A stretch of DNA of 64,000 nucleotides from Pseudonocardia broussonetiae (GTDB taxonomy: Bacteria > Actinomycetota > Actinomycetes > Mycobacteriales > Pseudonocardiaceae): positions 6,021,501-6,085,500 of the forward strand of contig NZ_CP053564.1 in the NCBI RefSeq assembly GCF_013155125.1. Direction: 5' to 3'. Below, in pieces: positions 7,406 to 16,952 of the stretch. The position numbers were made by a program, and so were the translations under genes. The number at the start of each line of letters is the position of its first letter. Position 1 is the stretch's first letter. Under the pieces are notes generated by a model. The model had not been told where the DNA came from. It saw nothing but the letters and a program-made list of their open reading frames with translations, and searched no databases.

Positions 7406-9529
7406 ATGACCTATGTCATCGGCGTGGACGTGGGCGGCACGTTCACCGACGCCGTGCTGGACGACGACTCCGGCACGGTGGTCGCCGCGAAGTCACCGTC
7501 CACCCCGCCCGACTACTCCCGGGGCGTGCTCGACGTCCTCGGGCTGCTCGCCGAGCAGATCGGCCGGACGCTGCCCGAGATGCTGGCCGACACCCACCAC
7601 ATCGCGCACGGCACGACGTCCTCGCTCAACGCGCTGGTCATGGGCAACGTCCCGCCGGTCGGGTTCCTGACCACCAAGGGGCACCGCGACTCGATCTTCA
7701 TCATGAACGTCGAGGGGCGCTACCTCGGCCGCTCCCCGCACGAGCTGCAGCACGTGCTCGAGCAGGACAAGGGCCACCACCTGCTGCCCAAGCGGCACGC
7801 GCTGGAGGTCACCGAGCGCATCGACCGCGACGGCACCGTGATCGTCGCGCTGGACGAGGACGGCGCCCGGGCCGCGATCCGCGCGCTGCTCGACGACGGC
7901 GTCCGCGCGATCGCGATCTCGCTGCTCTGGTCCTTCCGCAACCCCGCCCACGAGCAGCGCCTGCGCGAGCTCGTCGCCGAGCAGGACCCGGACGTCTTCG
8001 TCGCGCTGTCCAGCGAGGTCAGCCCGCGCATCCGCGAGTTCTCCCGCAACGCGACGACGATCATGAGCACGCAGATCGGGCCCGGCCTGCGCGACTACCT
8101 CACGACGCTGGAGGACGCCCTGCGCGCGCAGGGCCTCGCCGGCCCGCTGCTGGTGATGCAGAGCAACGGCGGGGCCGTCGCGGCCGCGCAGGCACCGGCC
8201 GCGGCGATCTCCACGGTCGGCTCGGTGCTCACCGGCGGCGTCGTCGGGTCGGTGCAGCTGGGCCGCCAGCTCGGCCACCGCAACATCATCTCCACCGACG
8301 TCGGCGGCACGACGTTCCTCGCCGGCCTGGTCGTCGACGGGGAGCCCGTCCGCGACACGACGACGATCATCAACCACCACCCGGTCAACGTGCCCACCCT
8401 GCGCGTCGACGCCATCGGCTCGGGCGGCGGGGCGATCGCCTGGCTCGACGCGGGCGGCAACCTGCGGATCGGGCCGCGCAGCGCGCAGGCCGTGCCCGGC
8501 CCCGCCTGCTACGGCCAGGGCGGCACCGAGCCGACCAACACCGACGCCAACCTCGTGCTCGGCATCCTCACCGAGCGCGGCCTGCTCGGCGGGCGCAAGC
8601 CGCTGTCGCTGGAGCTGGCCCGCCAGGCGATCGACACCCAGATCGCGAAGCCGCTGGGCCTCTCGGTCGAGGAGGCCGCCGCCGCGATCCACGCGATCCA
8701 GAACGCGCAGACCGGCGACCTGCTGCGCAAGTCCGTCGTCGAGGCGGGGCACGACCCGCGCGGGTTCGTCCTCTACGCCTTCGGCGGCGCCGGCCCCGCG
8801 CACTGCGCGCGCTACGCCGCCGAGGTGGGCGTCGAGGAGGTCGTCGTGCCGCTGGGCCCGGTGGCGTCCGCGTTCTCGGCGTTCGGGCTCGCTGCGTCGG
8901 ACATCGTCCTCGCGGCCGAGCTGTCGGACCCGACCGTCGTGCCGTTCGACCCGCAGCGGGCCGAGCGCAACTTCGCCGAGCTCGAGCAGCGCGTGCGCGA
9001 CGGCCTCGACCGCCAGGGCGTGTCGTTCTCCGCGGTGGAGCTGCACCGCGAGATCGACATGCGCTACACGATGCAGCTCGCCGAGGTCACCGCGCCGGTG
9101 CCGGGCGGACCGCTCGACACGGCCGCGGTCGAGGCCGCGGCGGCGGCGTTCGAGGAGCGCTACGCCGCCCTCTACGGCGCGGAGGCCGGGTTCCGGGAGG
9201 CCGGCATCCAGGCCATCACGTTCCGCGTGCGCGGCGTGGGCCGGCTGCCGTTCTCCCCCGAGCTGCCCGCGACGGGCGTCGCCGACTCCCCGGACCCGTC
9301 CGACGCGGTCGTCGGCAGCCGTCCGGTGTGCCTCGACGCGGCCACCGGCTACGTCGACACCACGATCTACGACTACCGCAGGCTGCGCGCGGGCCACGTC
9401 CTCACCGGGCCGGCGATCGTCGAGGTGCCGACGACGACCGTCGTCGTGCCCGGCGGCACCACCGGCACCGTCGACCGCCTCGGCAACCTCACCCTCCGGC
9501 CCACCTCCACCGTCGGGAGCCCGTCGTGA
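7406..9529 (+). CDS. Hydantoinase A/oxoprolinase-family ATPase subunit, 707 aa
   Basis: The N-terminal phosphate-binding motif GVDVGGTFTDAVL and the downstream AHGTTSSLNALV segment are the signature of the HyuA/OPLAH/AcxA family, which couples ATP cleavage to hydrolysis of cyclic amides or to carboxylation of ketones. A second glycine-rich phosphate motif (STDVGGTTFLAG) lies near residue 300. Length matches HyuA and acetophenone-carboxylase alpha-type subunits (about 700). It has a strong AAGGAG ribosome site and overlaps the HyuB-type gene by four bases. The zinc-ribbon tail of its partner makes a ketone-carboxylase-like role at least as likely as hydantoin hydrolysis. Confidence 0.85.
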   Translation: MTYVIGVDVGGTFTDAVLDDDSGTVVAAKSPSTPPDYSRGVLDVLGLLAEQIGRTLPEMLADTHHIAHGTTSSLNALVMGNVPPVGFLTTKGHRDSIFIMNVEGRYLGRSPHELQHVLEQDKGHHLLPKRHALEVTERIDRDGTVIVALDEDGARAAIRALLDDGVRAIAISLLWSFRNPAHEQRLRELVAEQDPDVFVALSSEVSPRIREFSRNATTIMSTQIGPGLRDYLTTLEDALRAQGLAGPLLVMQSNGGAVAAAQAPAAAISTVGSVLTGGVVGSVQLGRQLGHRNIISTDVGGTTFLAGLVVDGEPVRDTTTIINHHPVNVPTLRVDAIGSGGGAIAWLDAGGNLRIGPRSAQAVPGPACYGQGGTEPTNTDANLVLGILTERGLLGGRKPLSLELARQAIDTQIAKPLGLSVEEAAAAIHAIQNAQTGDLLRKSVVEAGHDPRGFVLYAFGGAGPAHCARYAAEVGVEEVVVPLGPVASAFSAFGLAASDIVLAAELSDPTVVPFDPQRAERNFAELEQRVRDGLDRQGVSFSAVELHREIDMRYTMQLAEVTAPVPGGPLDTAAVEAAAAAFEERYAALYGAEAGFREAGIQAITFRVRGVGRLPFSPELPATGVADSPDPSDAVVGSRPVCLDAATGYVDTTIYDYRRLRAGHVLTGPAIVEVPTTTVVVPGGTTGTVDRLGNLTLRPTSTVGSPS

Positions 9530-11817
9530 CCATGCCCATCCCCGGCTCGGAGGTCTTCTCCAGCCGTCCCGTCGACCCCGACGAACTGCAGCGCTCGCTG
9601 CCGTCGACGCTCGCGACCCACACCGTCACCCAGGAGCAGATCGACGGCCTCGACCCGCTCACCTACGAGGTCGTCCGGCACCGCCTCTGGTCGGTCACCG
9701 ACGAGATGGGCGAGGCGCTCAAGCGCATGTCCGGCTCGCCGATCGTCACCGACGCCAACGACTTCGACTTCGCCATCAGCGACGAGCTGGGCCAGGAGGT
9801 GCAGGTCGGGCTCTACAACACGATGCTCGTCGGCGCCGTGGACCTGGCGATCTACTGGACGCTGCGGCACCGCGCCGCCAACCCCGGCATCGCCGAGGGC
9901 GACATGTTCCTCACCAACGACCCGTGGGTCGGCGGCGGGCTGCACCAGAACGACACGATGGTCTACCAGCCGGTCTTCCACGAGGGGAAGCTGTTCGCCT
10001 GGACCAGCGCGATCTGCCACGAGCCCGACCTCGGCGGCGTCGGCCTGGGCTCCTTCTCCCCCGCGGCGCAGGACGTGTTCTCCGAGTCGCTGCCCACGCC
10101 GCCGGTCAAGGTGGTGCGCGACTTCCAGCTCCAGCGCGACGTCGCCGACGTCTGGGTGCGCCGCTCGCGCGTCCCGATGCTCGTGGGTCTGGACCTGCGG
10201 GCGAAGGTCGGCGCCAACAACGTCGGCCGCGAGCGGATCCTCGCGCTGATCGCGCAGTACGGCGCCGACACCGTCAAGGCCGTGATGAAGCGGATGATGG
10301 GCGACGCCGAGCACCGGCTGCGCGACAAGCTCGCCTCGCTGCCCGACGGGTCGTGGAGCGCCACCGGCTACCAGGACCAGTCCCACGAGGGCGACCGCGG
10401 GCTCCACAGGATCACGCTGACGACGACGAAGACCGGCGACCACCTGACGTTCGACTTCACCGGCACCGACCCGCAGTCCGGCGTCGTCAACTGCACCTAC
10501 GCCGGGATGCGCGGCGGGGTCATGCTCGCGCTGCTGCCGATCCTGGCCGGCGACATCCCGTGGTCGGCGGGCGGGCTGATGCGCTGCTTCGACCTCGTCA
10601 CCGAGGAGGGCACGCTCAACAACGCGACCTTCCCCGCCGCCGTCGGGCGCGGCCCGATCGGCCCGGCCTGGCTGACGGGCAGCCTCGTGGCCGAGTGCCT
10701 CGCGCAGATGCTCGACCGCTCGCTCGAGCTGGGCCGCAACGTCCAGGCGACGTGCTGCGGCACGTGGGACACCGCCGTCATCGCGGGCCTCGACCAGCGC
10801 GGCGAGCAGCCCGTGCCGTTCCTCAACATCATCATGGAGCCGATGGCCGGCGGCTACGGCGCCCGCCCGCACGCCGACGGCATCGACACCGGCGGCCTGT
10901 TCTGCATCCCGATGGGCCGCATCCCCGACGTCGAGATGACCGAGTTCCTCTACCCGGTGCTCACGCTGTGGCGCCGCGAGGAGCCCGACTCCGGCGGCCC
11001 CGGGCGCCACCGCGGCGGCGTCGGGGCGTCGGTGGCGATCACCCCGCACGGCACCTCGCTCCCGATGGGCCTCGTGCTCGCGTCGGCGGGCAAGGCGGTG
11101 GCCCAGAACGCCGGGCTGTCCGGCGGGCACCCCGGCAACAGCGGGCTCGACGTCGTCGCCCGGCAGAGCCGGGTCGCCGAGCTGCTGGCGGCCGGGACGA
11201 TGCCGTCATCGCTGGCCGAGGTCAGCGACACCCTCGAGATCGGCCAGAACTACGCGTCGAGCTACCTGGCGCCCGGCGAGGTGCTCGCGATGACCTGGCA
11301 GGGCGGGGGCGGCTACGGCGACCCGCTGCACCGCGATCCCGACGCCGTCGTCCGCGACCTGCGCGAGGAGAAGATCACGGACGCGGCGGCCCGGTCGGTC
11401 TACGGCGTGGTCGTCCGCGACGGCGTCGTCGACGCGGCGGCGACGGCCGCCGAGCGGGAGCGGCTGCGGACGGTCCGCCGGGAGCGGTCGTCCTCCCCGT
11501 CGGCCGGGGCGAAGCTCGACACCACCGCCGGGCGACGGCTCGACGACAACCTCGTCGAGGTCACCGAGGGCGACCGCACGGTGGTGGCCTGCCGGCACTG
11601 CGGCGAGCACCTGGGCGAGCCCGGCGACCTGGACCTCGCGCTGCACGAGGGCCCGACCACCGACGCCGGCCCGCAGATGCTGGCCGACCCGGCCGACTAC
11701 GTCGACGACCCGGTGGTGTTCCGCCAGTACACCTGCCCCGGCTGCGCGACCGCGCTGTACTCGGCGGTGGTGCCGGCGCTGCACGTCGACCACGTCGGGG
11801 TGCGGTCGGCACGGTGA
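9526..11817 (+). CDS. Hydantoinase B/oxoprolinase-family subunit with C-terminal zinc-ribbon tail, 763 aa
   Basis: The core is HyuB-like: DPLTYEVVRHRLWSVTDEMG at the start and the NDPWVGGGLHQNDTMV metal/substrate segment. Residues from about 680 form an extra domain with two cysteine pairs (CRHC and CPGC, about 55 residues apart). This resembles the small gamma-type subunit of acetone and acetophenone carboxylases fused to the beta-type subunit. The GTG at 9526 overlaps the preceding stop (GTGA). Together the two genes could encode an ATP-dependent carboxylase or cyclic-amide hydrolase. No biotin domain is present, so any carboxylation would follow the phosphorylated-substrate chemistry of acetone carboxylase. 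Confidence 0.8.
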   Translation: MTMPIPGSEVFSSRPVDPDELQRSLPSTLATHTVTQEQIDGLDPLTYEVVRHRLWSVTDEMGEALKRMSGSPIVTDANDFDFAISDELGQEVQVGLYNTMLVGAVDLAIYWTLRHRAANPGIAEGDMFLTNDPWVGGGLHQNDTMVYQPVFHEGKLFAWTSAICHEPDLGGVGLGSFSPAAQDVFSESLPTPPVKVVRDFQLQRDVADVWVRRSRVPMLVGLDLRAKVGANNVGRERILALIAQYGADTVKAVMKRMMGDAEHRLRDKLASLPDGSWSATGYQDQSHEGDRGLHRITLTTTKTGDHLTFDFTGTDPQSGVVNCTYAGMRGGVMLALLPILAGDIPWSAGGLMRCFDLVTEEGTLNNATFPAAVGRGPIGPAWLTGSLVAECLAQMLDRSLELGRNVQATCCGTWDTAVIAGLDQRGEQPVPFLNIIMEPMAGGYGARPHADGIDTGGLFCIPMGRIPDVEMTEFLYPVLTLWRREEPDSGGPGRHRGGVGASVAITPHGTSLPMGLVLASAGKAVAQNAGLSGGHPGNSGLDVVARQSRVAELLAAGTMPSSLAEVSDTLEIGQNYASSYLAPGEVLAMTWQGGGGYGDPLHRDPDAVVRDLREEKITDAAARSVYGVVVRDGVVDAAATAAERERLRTVRRERSSSPSAGAKLDTTAGRRLDDNLVEVTEGDRTVVACRHCGEHLGEPGDLDLALHEGPTTDAGPQMLADPADYVDDPVVFRQYTCPGCATALYSAVVPALHVDHVGVRSAR

Positions 11818-11821
11818 GCGG

Positions 11822-12919
11822 TCAGCACGGTGAGAGCACGGCCTGCAGCACCGGTCGGGCGCGGCGGTGCAGGTCGTCGTAGAGGGCGGGGGCGGCGTCG
11901 AGCGGCAGCACGTCGGTGACGAGCTGCTCGCGGACCGCCGCCCCGTGCGCCCGCAGCAGGTCGACGGTCTCCGCCGACAGCCGGTTCCGGTCCCAGTCGG
12001 GGGCGGTGCCGCGGGGCACCCGGCCGATCTGGGCGCACCGGATGCCCAGGCCGTTGTGGTGGAACTCCTCGCCCAGGCGCACCGCGGCGGCGTCGTCGCT
12101 GTAGAAGGCCAGGTCGATGACGGTGGCCTGCGGGCGGCACAGCCGCAGCGCCGTCGCGAGGGCGGCGGCGCGGCCCCGGCACTGCAGGACGACGTCGGCG
12201 CCGCGGTCGCCCGGACCGTGGCGCCAGCGGCGCTTGAGCTCGAGGGCCGGGTCGCCCGCGTCGGGGTCGAGGACGTCCACGCCCAGGCCGGCCGCGGCGG
12301 CGCGGCGCCCCGGGGTGGGGTCGACGACCACGACCTCGGCCGCGCCGTGGTGGCGCGCGAACAGCGCGGACAGCAGGCCGACCACCCCGGCACCGACGAC
12401 GGCCACGCGCAGCCCGCTCACGCCGTCGCCCAGCGAGGCGACCCGCGTGCCGACCCGGTCGGCGGCGGCGTGCAGGAGCCCGTTGGCGCAGATCGGGCCC
12501 ATGTGCGCGACGTAGATCCCGAGCAGCGGGTCGAGGTCGGGCGGGAGCGGGACGATCCGCTCGTGCGCCGGGTCGGCGGCCCAGCCGCTGCGGTGCCCGT
12601 AGGTCATGGCCACCGTCGTGCCGACCTCCAGGCCGGGCACCGGCGTCTCGAGCCCGGTGATGCGGGCGACCTCCATGTACCCCAGCCGCGTCACCGGGTA
12701 GCCGGTGGCGGCCTCGCCGTGCCGGAACAGCCCGAGGTCGGTGTCGAACCGGGCGTGCAGGGCGGGGTTCGTGCCCGTCCAGAAGCTCAGCTCGGTGCCC
12801 GTGGACACGCCGCTGGCCAGGGTCTCGACGACGACCGGCGCGTCGGGGCGGGGCAGGTGCCGGATCTCCGCGTGCCCGGGACGGTCGACGACCAGCACCC
12901 GGTCCGTCGGCCCCGTCAC
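11822..12919 (-). CDS. Zinc-type alcohol dehydrogenase-like protein (MDR superfamily), 365 aa
   Basis: A Rossmann motif (VAVVGAGVVGLLSALFA) lies at mid-protein, preceded by a GroES-like part with ETLASGVSTGTELSF, the pattern of MDR proteins that act on sugars, cyclitols or keto acids and often lack the structural-zinc cysteine cluster. That four-Cys cluster is indeed absent. The GTG at 12919 overlaps the stop of the Gfo/Idh gene by four bases, so the two dehydrogenases are co-transcribed, a pairing common in cell-envelope sugar or cyclitol metabolism. It converges with the HyuB-type gene with only four bases between stops. Confidence 0.7.
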   Translation of the reverse strand: MTGPTDRVLVVDRPGHAEIRHLPRPDAPVVVETLASGVSTGTELSFWTGTNPALHARFDTDLGLFRHGEAATGYPVTRLGYMEVARITGLETPVPGLEVGTTVAMTYGHRSGWAADPAHERIVPLPPDLDPLLGIYVAHMGPICANGLLHAAADRVGTRVASLGDGVSGLRVAVVGAGVVGLLSALFARHHGAAEVVVVDPTPGRRAAAAGLGVDVLDPDAGDPALELKRRWRHGPGDRGADVVLQCRGRAAALATALRLCRPQATVIDLAFYSDDAAAVRLGEEFHHNGLGIRCAQIGRVPRGTAPDWDRNRLSAETVDLLRAHGAAVREQLVTDVLPLDAAPALYDDLHRRARPVLQAVLSPC

Positions 12920-13917
12920 GGGTCCACCTGCTCGGTGCGCCCGGACCGCGCGGAGCGGCTCACCGCGCAGGCGAGGCGGTGGCTGCGCAGCGCCTCGGCG
13001 TGGTCGGGCAGGTCGTCGACGGCCGGGTGCCCGCCGACGGCGTCGAGGAAGGCCCGGTCGGCGGCCCGGTGCGCGAGCGCCTGGTCGAACGGGCGGTGCG
13101 TGGTGGCGCCGTTCTCGCGCACCTCCAGGCCGCGCTCGCCGACGTCGAGGACGAGGTCGTCGGTGACGATCTGCAGGGCGGCGGAGTCCTTCCAGCCCAG
13201 CGCGCACGTGGTGGCCAGCGTGCCGACCGCGCCCCCGGCGAACCGCAGCACGGCCGCCGTCGCGCCGTCGACCCGCACCCCGTCGCCCCCGGTGCCGTCA
13301 CCCGGTGGACCCCCGGCGACGGCCTGCACCTCGGCCACCTCCCCCACGAGGAACCGGGCCAGGTCGAGCACGTGCACGGCCTGCTCGACGACCTGCCCGC
13401 CGGACCGGGCGGGGTCGCCCCACCACGGCACCGGCGGGAGCTTGTCCAGCCACCGACCGTTCACCACCCGCACGGTCCGGCCCTCCAGCAGGGCGCGCGC
13501 CCGCAGCGCCGGCTCGCCGACCCGCCAGTGCAGCCCCACCCGCGTCGTCGTCCCGGCCGCGGTGAAGCCCGCGGCGATGCGCTCCGCGGTGGACTCGTCG
13601 ACGGCGGGCGGCTTCTCCACGAACACCGCGACGCCGGCGCCGGCCAGCCGCTCCTCGATCGGGCCGTGCGCGAACGGGGGCACGCACACGTAGACCGCGT
13701 CGAGCCCGTGGGCCAGCAGCGCGTCGATGTCGGGGGCGACGTCCGTGCCGAACGCCGTGGCGAAGGCGACCGCGCGCGCCGCGTCGGCGTCGGTGGCCGA
13801 CACGAGCACCGCGTCGTCGAACCCGGCGAGTACCGCGGCATGGCGGGCGGCGACGCCCCCCGTTCCGACGAACCCGACCCGGCAACCGGCGGAATATTGC
13901 TCTGACCTGGGGATCAT
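12916..13917 (-). CDS. Gfo/Idh/MocA-family oxidoreductase, 333 aa
   Basis: The N-terminus has the NAD(P) fold motif VGFVGTGGVAARHAAVL and the characteristic DAVYVCVPPFAH and VFVEKPPA segments, the EKP lysine being the conserved catalytic lysine of this family. A two-residue-spaced His lies in EQAVHVLDLARFL. It is the first gene of a two-gene unit with the MDR dehydrogenase. Divergent from a glycosyltransferase 48 bp away, it is most likely involved in modifying a sugar or cyclitol; the substrate is not evident. Confidence 0.8.
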   Translation of the reverse strand: MIPRSEQYSAGCRVGFVGTGGVAARHAAVLAGFDDAVLVSATDADAARAVAFATAFGTDVAPDIDALLAHGLDAVYVCVPPFAHGPIEERLAGAGVAVFVEKPPAVDESTAERIAAGFTAAGTTTRVGLHWRVGEPALRARALLEGRTVRVVNGRWLDKLPPVPWWGDPARSGGQVVEQAVHVLDLARFLVGEVAEVQAVAGGPPGDGTGGDGVRVDGATAAVLRFAGGAVGTLATTCALGWKDSAALQIVTDDLVLDVGERGLEVRENGATTHRPFDQALAHRAADRAFLDAVGGHPAVDDLPDHAEALRSHRLACAVSRSARSGRTEQVDP

Positions 13918-13965
13918 GTGCCCGACTAGCCGGTTTCCCGGTGCTCGAAACGGGCATCAACGTTC

Positions 13966-15135
13966 ATGACCCCCACCGTGCTGATCAACGCCGGCCCCTG
14001 GCTGGCCGTCCCCCCACCCGGGTACGGCGGTATCGAGAACGTCCTGGCGACACTGATCCCGCCGCTGCGCGCCCGCGGGGTGCGGGTCGTCCTCGCGACC
14101 GTCGGGGAGTCGACGGTGGAGGTCGACGAGCAGGTCGCGGTGTTCCCGCAGGGGCGCTTCGCCGAGCTCGCCCGGCCGTACAACCAGTCCATGGGGATCG
14201 CCGCCGCGCACCTGCACCACGTGGCCTCCCGGGTGCGCCGGGGCGACATCGACATCATCCACGACCACCAGGAGGCCTTCGGGCTCACCGTCCTGTCCGC
14301 GCTGGGCCACGACGCGCCGCCGGTCCTGCACACCCTGCACTGGGACCTGCACAAGCACCCCGACCTGTACGGGCGGATCGACGGGGGCGGTCGCGTGTGG
14401 GTCAACGGCGTCTCGTTCCACCAGCTGACGACCGCGCCGCGGCCGCTGCGGGCCATCAGCGTCGGGCACGTGCACCTGGCCACCCCGCTCGCGGGGCGGG
14501 CCCCGGAGGTCCCCTACGGCGGGCACCTCGTGGTGCTCGGGCGGGTCACCCGCTACAAGGGCCAGGACGTCGCCGCCCGGATCGCGCACCGGCTCGGGCG
14601 CGACCTCGTCCTCGCCGGGCCCGTCGGCCCGTTCCACACCCCCGAGGCGCTCGCCGCCGCCGGTCCGGTCGACAACGCCGACGTCCGGTACTTCCGCGAG
14701 GAGGTCGCCCCGCTCGTCGACGGCACCCGGGTGCGCTGGGTCGGGACCGTCGGCGGGCGCGAGCGCGACGAGGTGCTCGGCGGCGCCGCGGCCGCCCTGT
14801 TCCCGATCGACTGGGAGGAGCCCGGCGGCACCGCCGTGGTCGAGTCCCTCGCGATGGGCACCCCGGTCGTCGGGTACCGGCGCGGCTGCCTGCCCGAGCT
14901 CGTCGAGGACGGCCGGACCGGGCTCCTCGTCGACCCCGGCGACGAGGACGCCCTGGCCGAGGCCGTCGGGCGCGCGGAGCTGCTCGACCGCGGGCACTGC
15001 CGCCGCGAGGCCGCGCGGCGGTTCACCCCCGCCCGCATGGCCGACCGGTACCTGCGCCTCTACCGCGAGGTGCTCGACCGCAGCACCCGCAGCGCCCGCG
15101 TCGTCCGGCCGACCGCCGGCCGCACCGCGGGCTGA
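13966..15135 (+). CDS. GT4-type glycosyltransferase, 389 aa
   Basis: A GT-B fold enzyme. The N-terminal PPPGYGGIENV segment is typical of GT4 family members. The second half holds VLGRVTRYKGQD (donor-domain start) and the EPGGTAVVESLAMGTPVVG motif with the conserved EX7E-type glutamates, followed by LVEDGRTGLLVDPGD. No signal peptide or membrane segment is visible. It probably transfers a sugar from a nucleotide donor to a small molecule or envelope glycan. Its last 76 bp overlap the 3-prime end of the convergent 214-aa gene. Confidence 0.8.
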   Translation: MTPTVLINAGPWLAVPPPGYGGIENVLATLIPPLRARGVRVVLATVGESTVEVDEQVAVFPQGRFAELARPYNQSMGIAAAHLHHVASRVRRGDIDIIHDHQEAFGLTVLSALGHDAPPVLHTLHWDLHKHPDLYGRIDGGGRVWVNGVSFHQLTTAPRPLRAISVGHVHLATPLAGRAPEVPYGGHLVVLGRVTRYKGQDVAARIAHRLGRDLVLAGPVGPFHTPEALAAAGPVDNADVRYFREEVAPLVDGTRVRWVGTVGGRERDEVLGGAAAALFPIDWEEPGGTAVVESLAMGTPVVGYRRGCLPELVEDGRTGLLVDPGDEDALAEAVGRAELLDRGHCRREAARRFTPARMADRYLRLYREVLDRSTRSARVVRPTAGRTAG

Positions 15136-15704
15136 CGGCGGCGCGCCCGCCGCCGCGCGAGCCGGGCGACCGCGGCGGCGCCGAGCACCCACGGGCCCGC
15201 GACGACGACCGGGGTGACGACCAGCTGGTGGGGCAGGTCCGTGCGGCCCCGCCCGAGCCGGGAGGACACGCCGTGGCGGCGGAACTCGCTCAGCACCCCG
15301 GTCTCGGTGACGGGGTTGTCGGGGCGCAGCGTCAGGAACGAGCGGGCGTGGCTGCCCCAGGCGTCGACCCGGTCGCCGAGCACCAGCAGCAGCCAGTGCG
15401 CGAGGCGGCCCTCGCTGTAGCGGGCGTAGGCGAGGCGGCGGATCGCCCCGGACACCCCGCTCGTCGGGCAGGACGTCCCGAACACCGGTGTGAGGAACGC
15501 GTGCTCGATCGACCGCTCGCGGGGGCGCTCCTCGGGCTGCCGCTCGGGGAAGTCCCAGTGCGCCCCGCTGCGGTCCTCCTGCCACTGCAGCTTCGGCACG
15601 GACGGGCGGTCGGCCGGGTCGAGGTCGGCGCCCCAGCCGGGGATGCGGGCGCGCAGGTCCTCGCTCGTCTCGGCCAGGGGAGGCCGCTCGGACGTGTAGG
15701 TCAT
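15060..15704 (-). CDS. Hypothetical protein with one C-terminal membrane segment, 214 aa
   Basis: I do not recognise the family. The first 140 residues are soluble-looking and rich in charged and aromatic residues. A hydrophobic stretch at about 165-185 (VVTPVVVAGPWVLGAAAVA) looks like a single membrane anchor, followed by a very arginine-rich tail. The tail is encoded in DNA that also encodes the end of the glycosyltransferase on the other strand, so the last 25 residues may reflect antisense constraint rather than function. It lies 10 bp upstream of the formaldehyde-dehydrogenase-like gene and is probably transcribed away from it in the same direction. Confidence 0.55.
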   Translation of the reverse strand: MTYTSERPPLAETSEDLRARIPGWGADLDPADRPSVPKLQWQEDRSGAHWDFPERQPEERPRERSIEHAFLTPVFGTSCPTSGVSGAIRRLAYARYSEGRLAHWLLLVLGDRVDAWGSHARSFLTLRPDNPVTETGVLSEFRRHGVSSRLGRGRTDLPHQLVVTPVVVAGPWVLGAAAVARLARRRARRRQPAVRPAVGRTTRALRVLRSSTSR

Positions 15705-15714
15705 GACCCTCTCC

Positions 15715-16863
15715 TCAGGACGCGTGCGGCAGCACGACCGGCTTGATGCAGCCGTCGAGCTTGTTGGCGAACATGTGGTAGCCCTCGGCGATGTGCTCCA
15801 GCGGGATCCGGTGGGTCACGATGTCGTTGGGCTTCAGGTAGCCGGCGCGGATGTGCTCGAACAGCCGCGGCCACTGCCGCTTGACCGGCGCCTGGTTCAT
15901 CCGCAGCGTCAGCCCCTTGTTCATGGCGTCGCCGAACTTGACGGCGCTGAACAGCGGCCCGTACGCCCCGACCACCGAGACCGTGGCGCCCTTGCGGACG
16001 CCGTCGATGGCCCAGTTGAGCGCCACGGGCGAGCCGCCCTGCAGCTTGAGGCTCGCCGACGTGACGTGCTGGAGCAGGTTGCCGTCGGCCTCGGCGCCCA
16101 CCGCGTCGATGGCGACGTCGGCGCCGAGGTGCCCGGTGAGCCGCTTGAGCAGCACGACCACGTCGTCGTGCTCGGTGAAGTTGTAGGTCTCGGCGTAGGC
16201 GAAGCTGCGCGCCTTCTCCAGCCGGTACTCCAGGTGGTCGATGACGATCACACGGCCCGCGCCCATCAGCCACGCCGACCGCGCCGCGTACAGCCCGACC
16301 GGCCCGGCCCCGAACACGACGACGACGTCGCCCTCGACGATGCCGCCGAGCTGCGCACCGAAGTAGCCCGTGGCCAGGGCGTCGGTGCACAGCAGCGCGT
16401 CCTCGTCGTCCATCCAGTCCGGGATCACGCTCGGGCCGACGTCGGCGAACGGCACCCGCACGTACTGCGCCTGCCCGCCGTCGTAGCCCCCGCAGGTGTG
16501 CGAGTAGCCGTAGATCCCGCCGACGGCCGTCGCGTTGGGGTTGACGTTGTGGCAGTTGGAGAACAGGCCGCGCGCGCAGAACCAGCACGTCCCGCAGTAG
16601 ATGTTGAACGGCACCATCACCCGGTCACCGCGCTGCAGGTTCCGCACCGACGACCCGACCTCCTCCACCCGCCCGACGAACTCGTGGCCGAACGTGTGGC
16701 CGATCCGGGTGTCGGGCATCATCCCGTGGTAGAGGTGCAGGTCGGAGCCGCAGATCGCGGCGAGCTCGACCTTGACGATCGCGTCGTTCGGGTGCTCGAC
16801 CACCGGCACCGGTTTGTCCTCGACCCGGACCTTGTGCGGGCCCCGGTAGACCATCGCTCGCAT
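15715..16863 (-). CDS. Zinc-dependent alcohol dehydrogenase, formaldehyde-dehydrogenase-like, 382 aa
   Basis: The catalytic-zinc site is complete: AAICGSDLHLYHG followed by GHTFGHEFVG. The structural-zinc lobe has the four-cysteine pattern CGTCWFC plus a later Cys in LFSNC. The NAD motif is FGAGPVGLYAARSAWLMGA. The extended middle part (YGYSHTCGGYDGGQAQYVRVP) is typical of glutathione-independent formaldehyde dehydrogenases and their relatives in actinomycetes. The start at 16863 has a good GGGAGG ribosome site at eight bases. The likely role is aldehyde or alcohol oxidation in detoxification. Confidence 0.85.
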   Translation of the reverse strand: MRAMVYRGPHKVRVEDKPVPVVEHPNDAIVKVELAAICGSDLHLYHGMMPDTRIGHTFGHEFVGRVEEVGSSVRNLQRGDRVMVPFNIYCGTCWFCARGLFSNCHNVNPNATAVGGIYGYSHTCGGYDGGQAQYVRVPFADVGPSVIPDWMDDEDALLCTDALATGYFGAQLGGIVEGDVVVVFGAGPVGLYAARSAWLMGAGRVIVIDHLEYRLEKARSFAYAETYNFTEHDDVVVLLKRLTGHLGADVAIDAVGAEADGNLLQHVTSASLKLQGGSPVALNWAIDGVRKGATVSVVGAYGPLFSAVKFGDAMNKGLTLRMNQAPVKRQWPRLFEHIRAGYLKPNDIVTHRIPLEHIAEGYHMFANKLDGCIKPVVLPHAS

Positions 16864-16952
16864 AGTGCTCCCTCCCCGCGGCGCCCCACCGGCCCGCGGG
16901 GGGTGTCGTACCCGCCCCTGCGGACGTCGAACGCGCCGTTCGGGGGCGGGTG

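Noticed and set aside
7406..11817. Simple 5-oxoprolinase (OPLAH) pair
   Set aside because: Possible by family, but the zinc-ribbon tail and the aromatic-catabolism setting make that name too specific.
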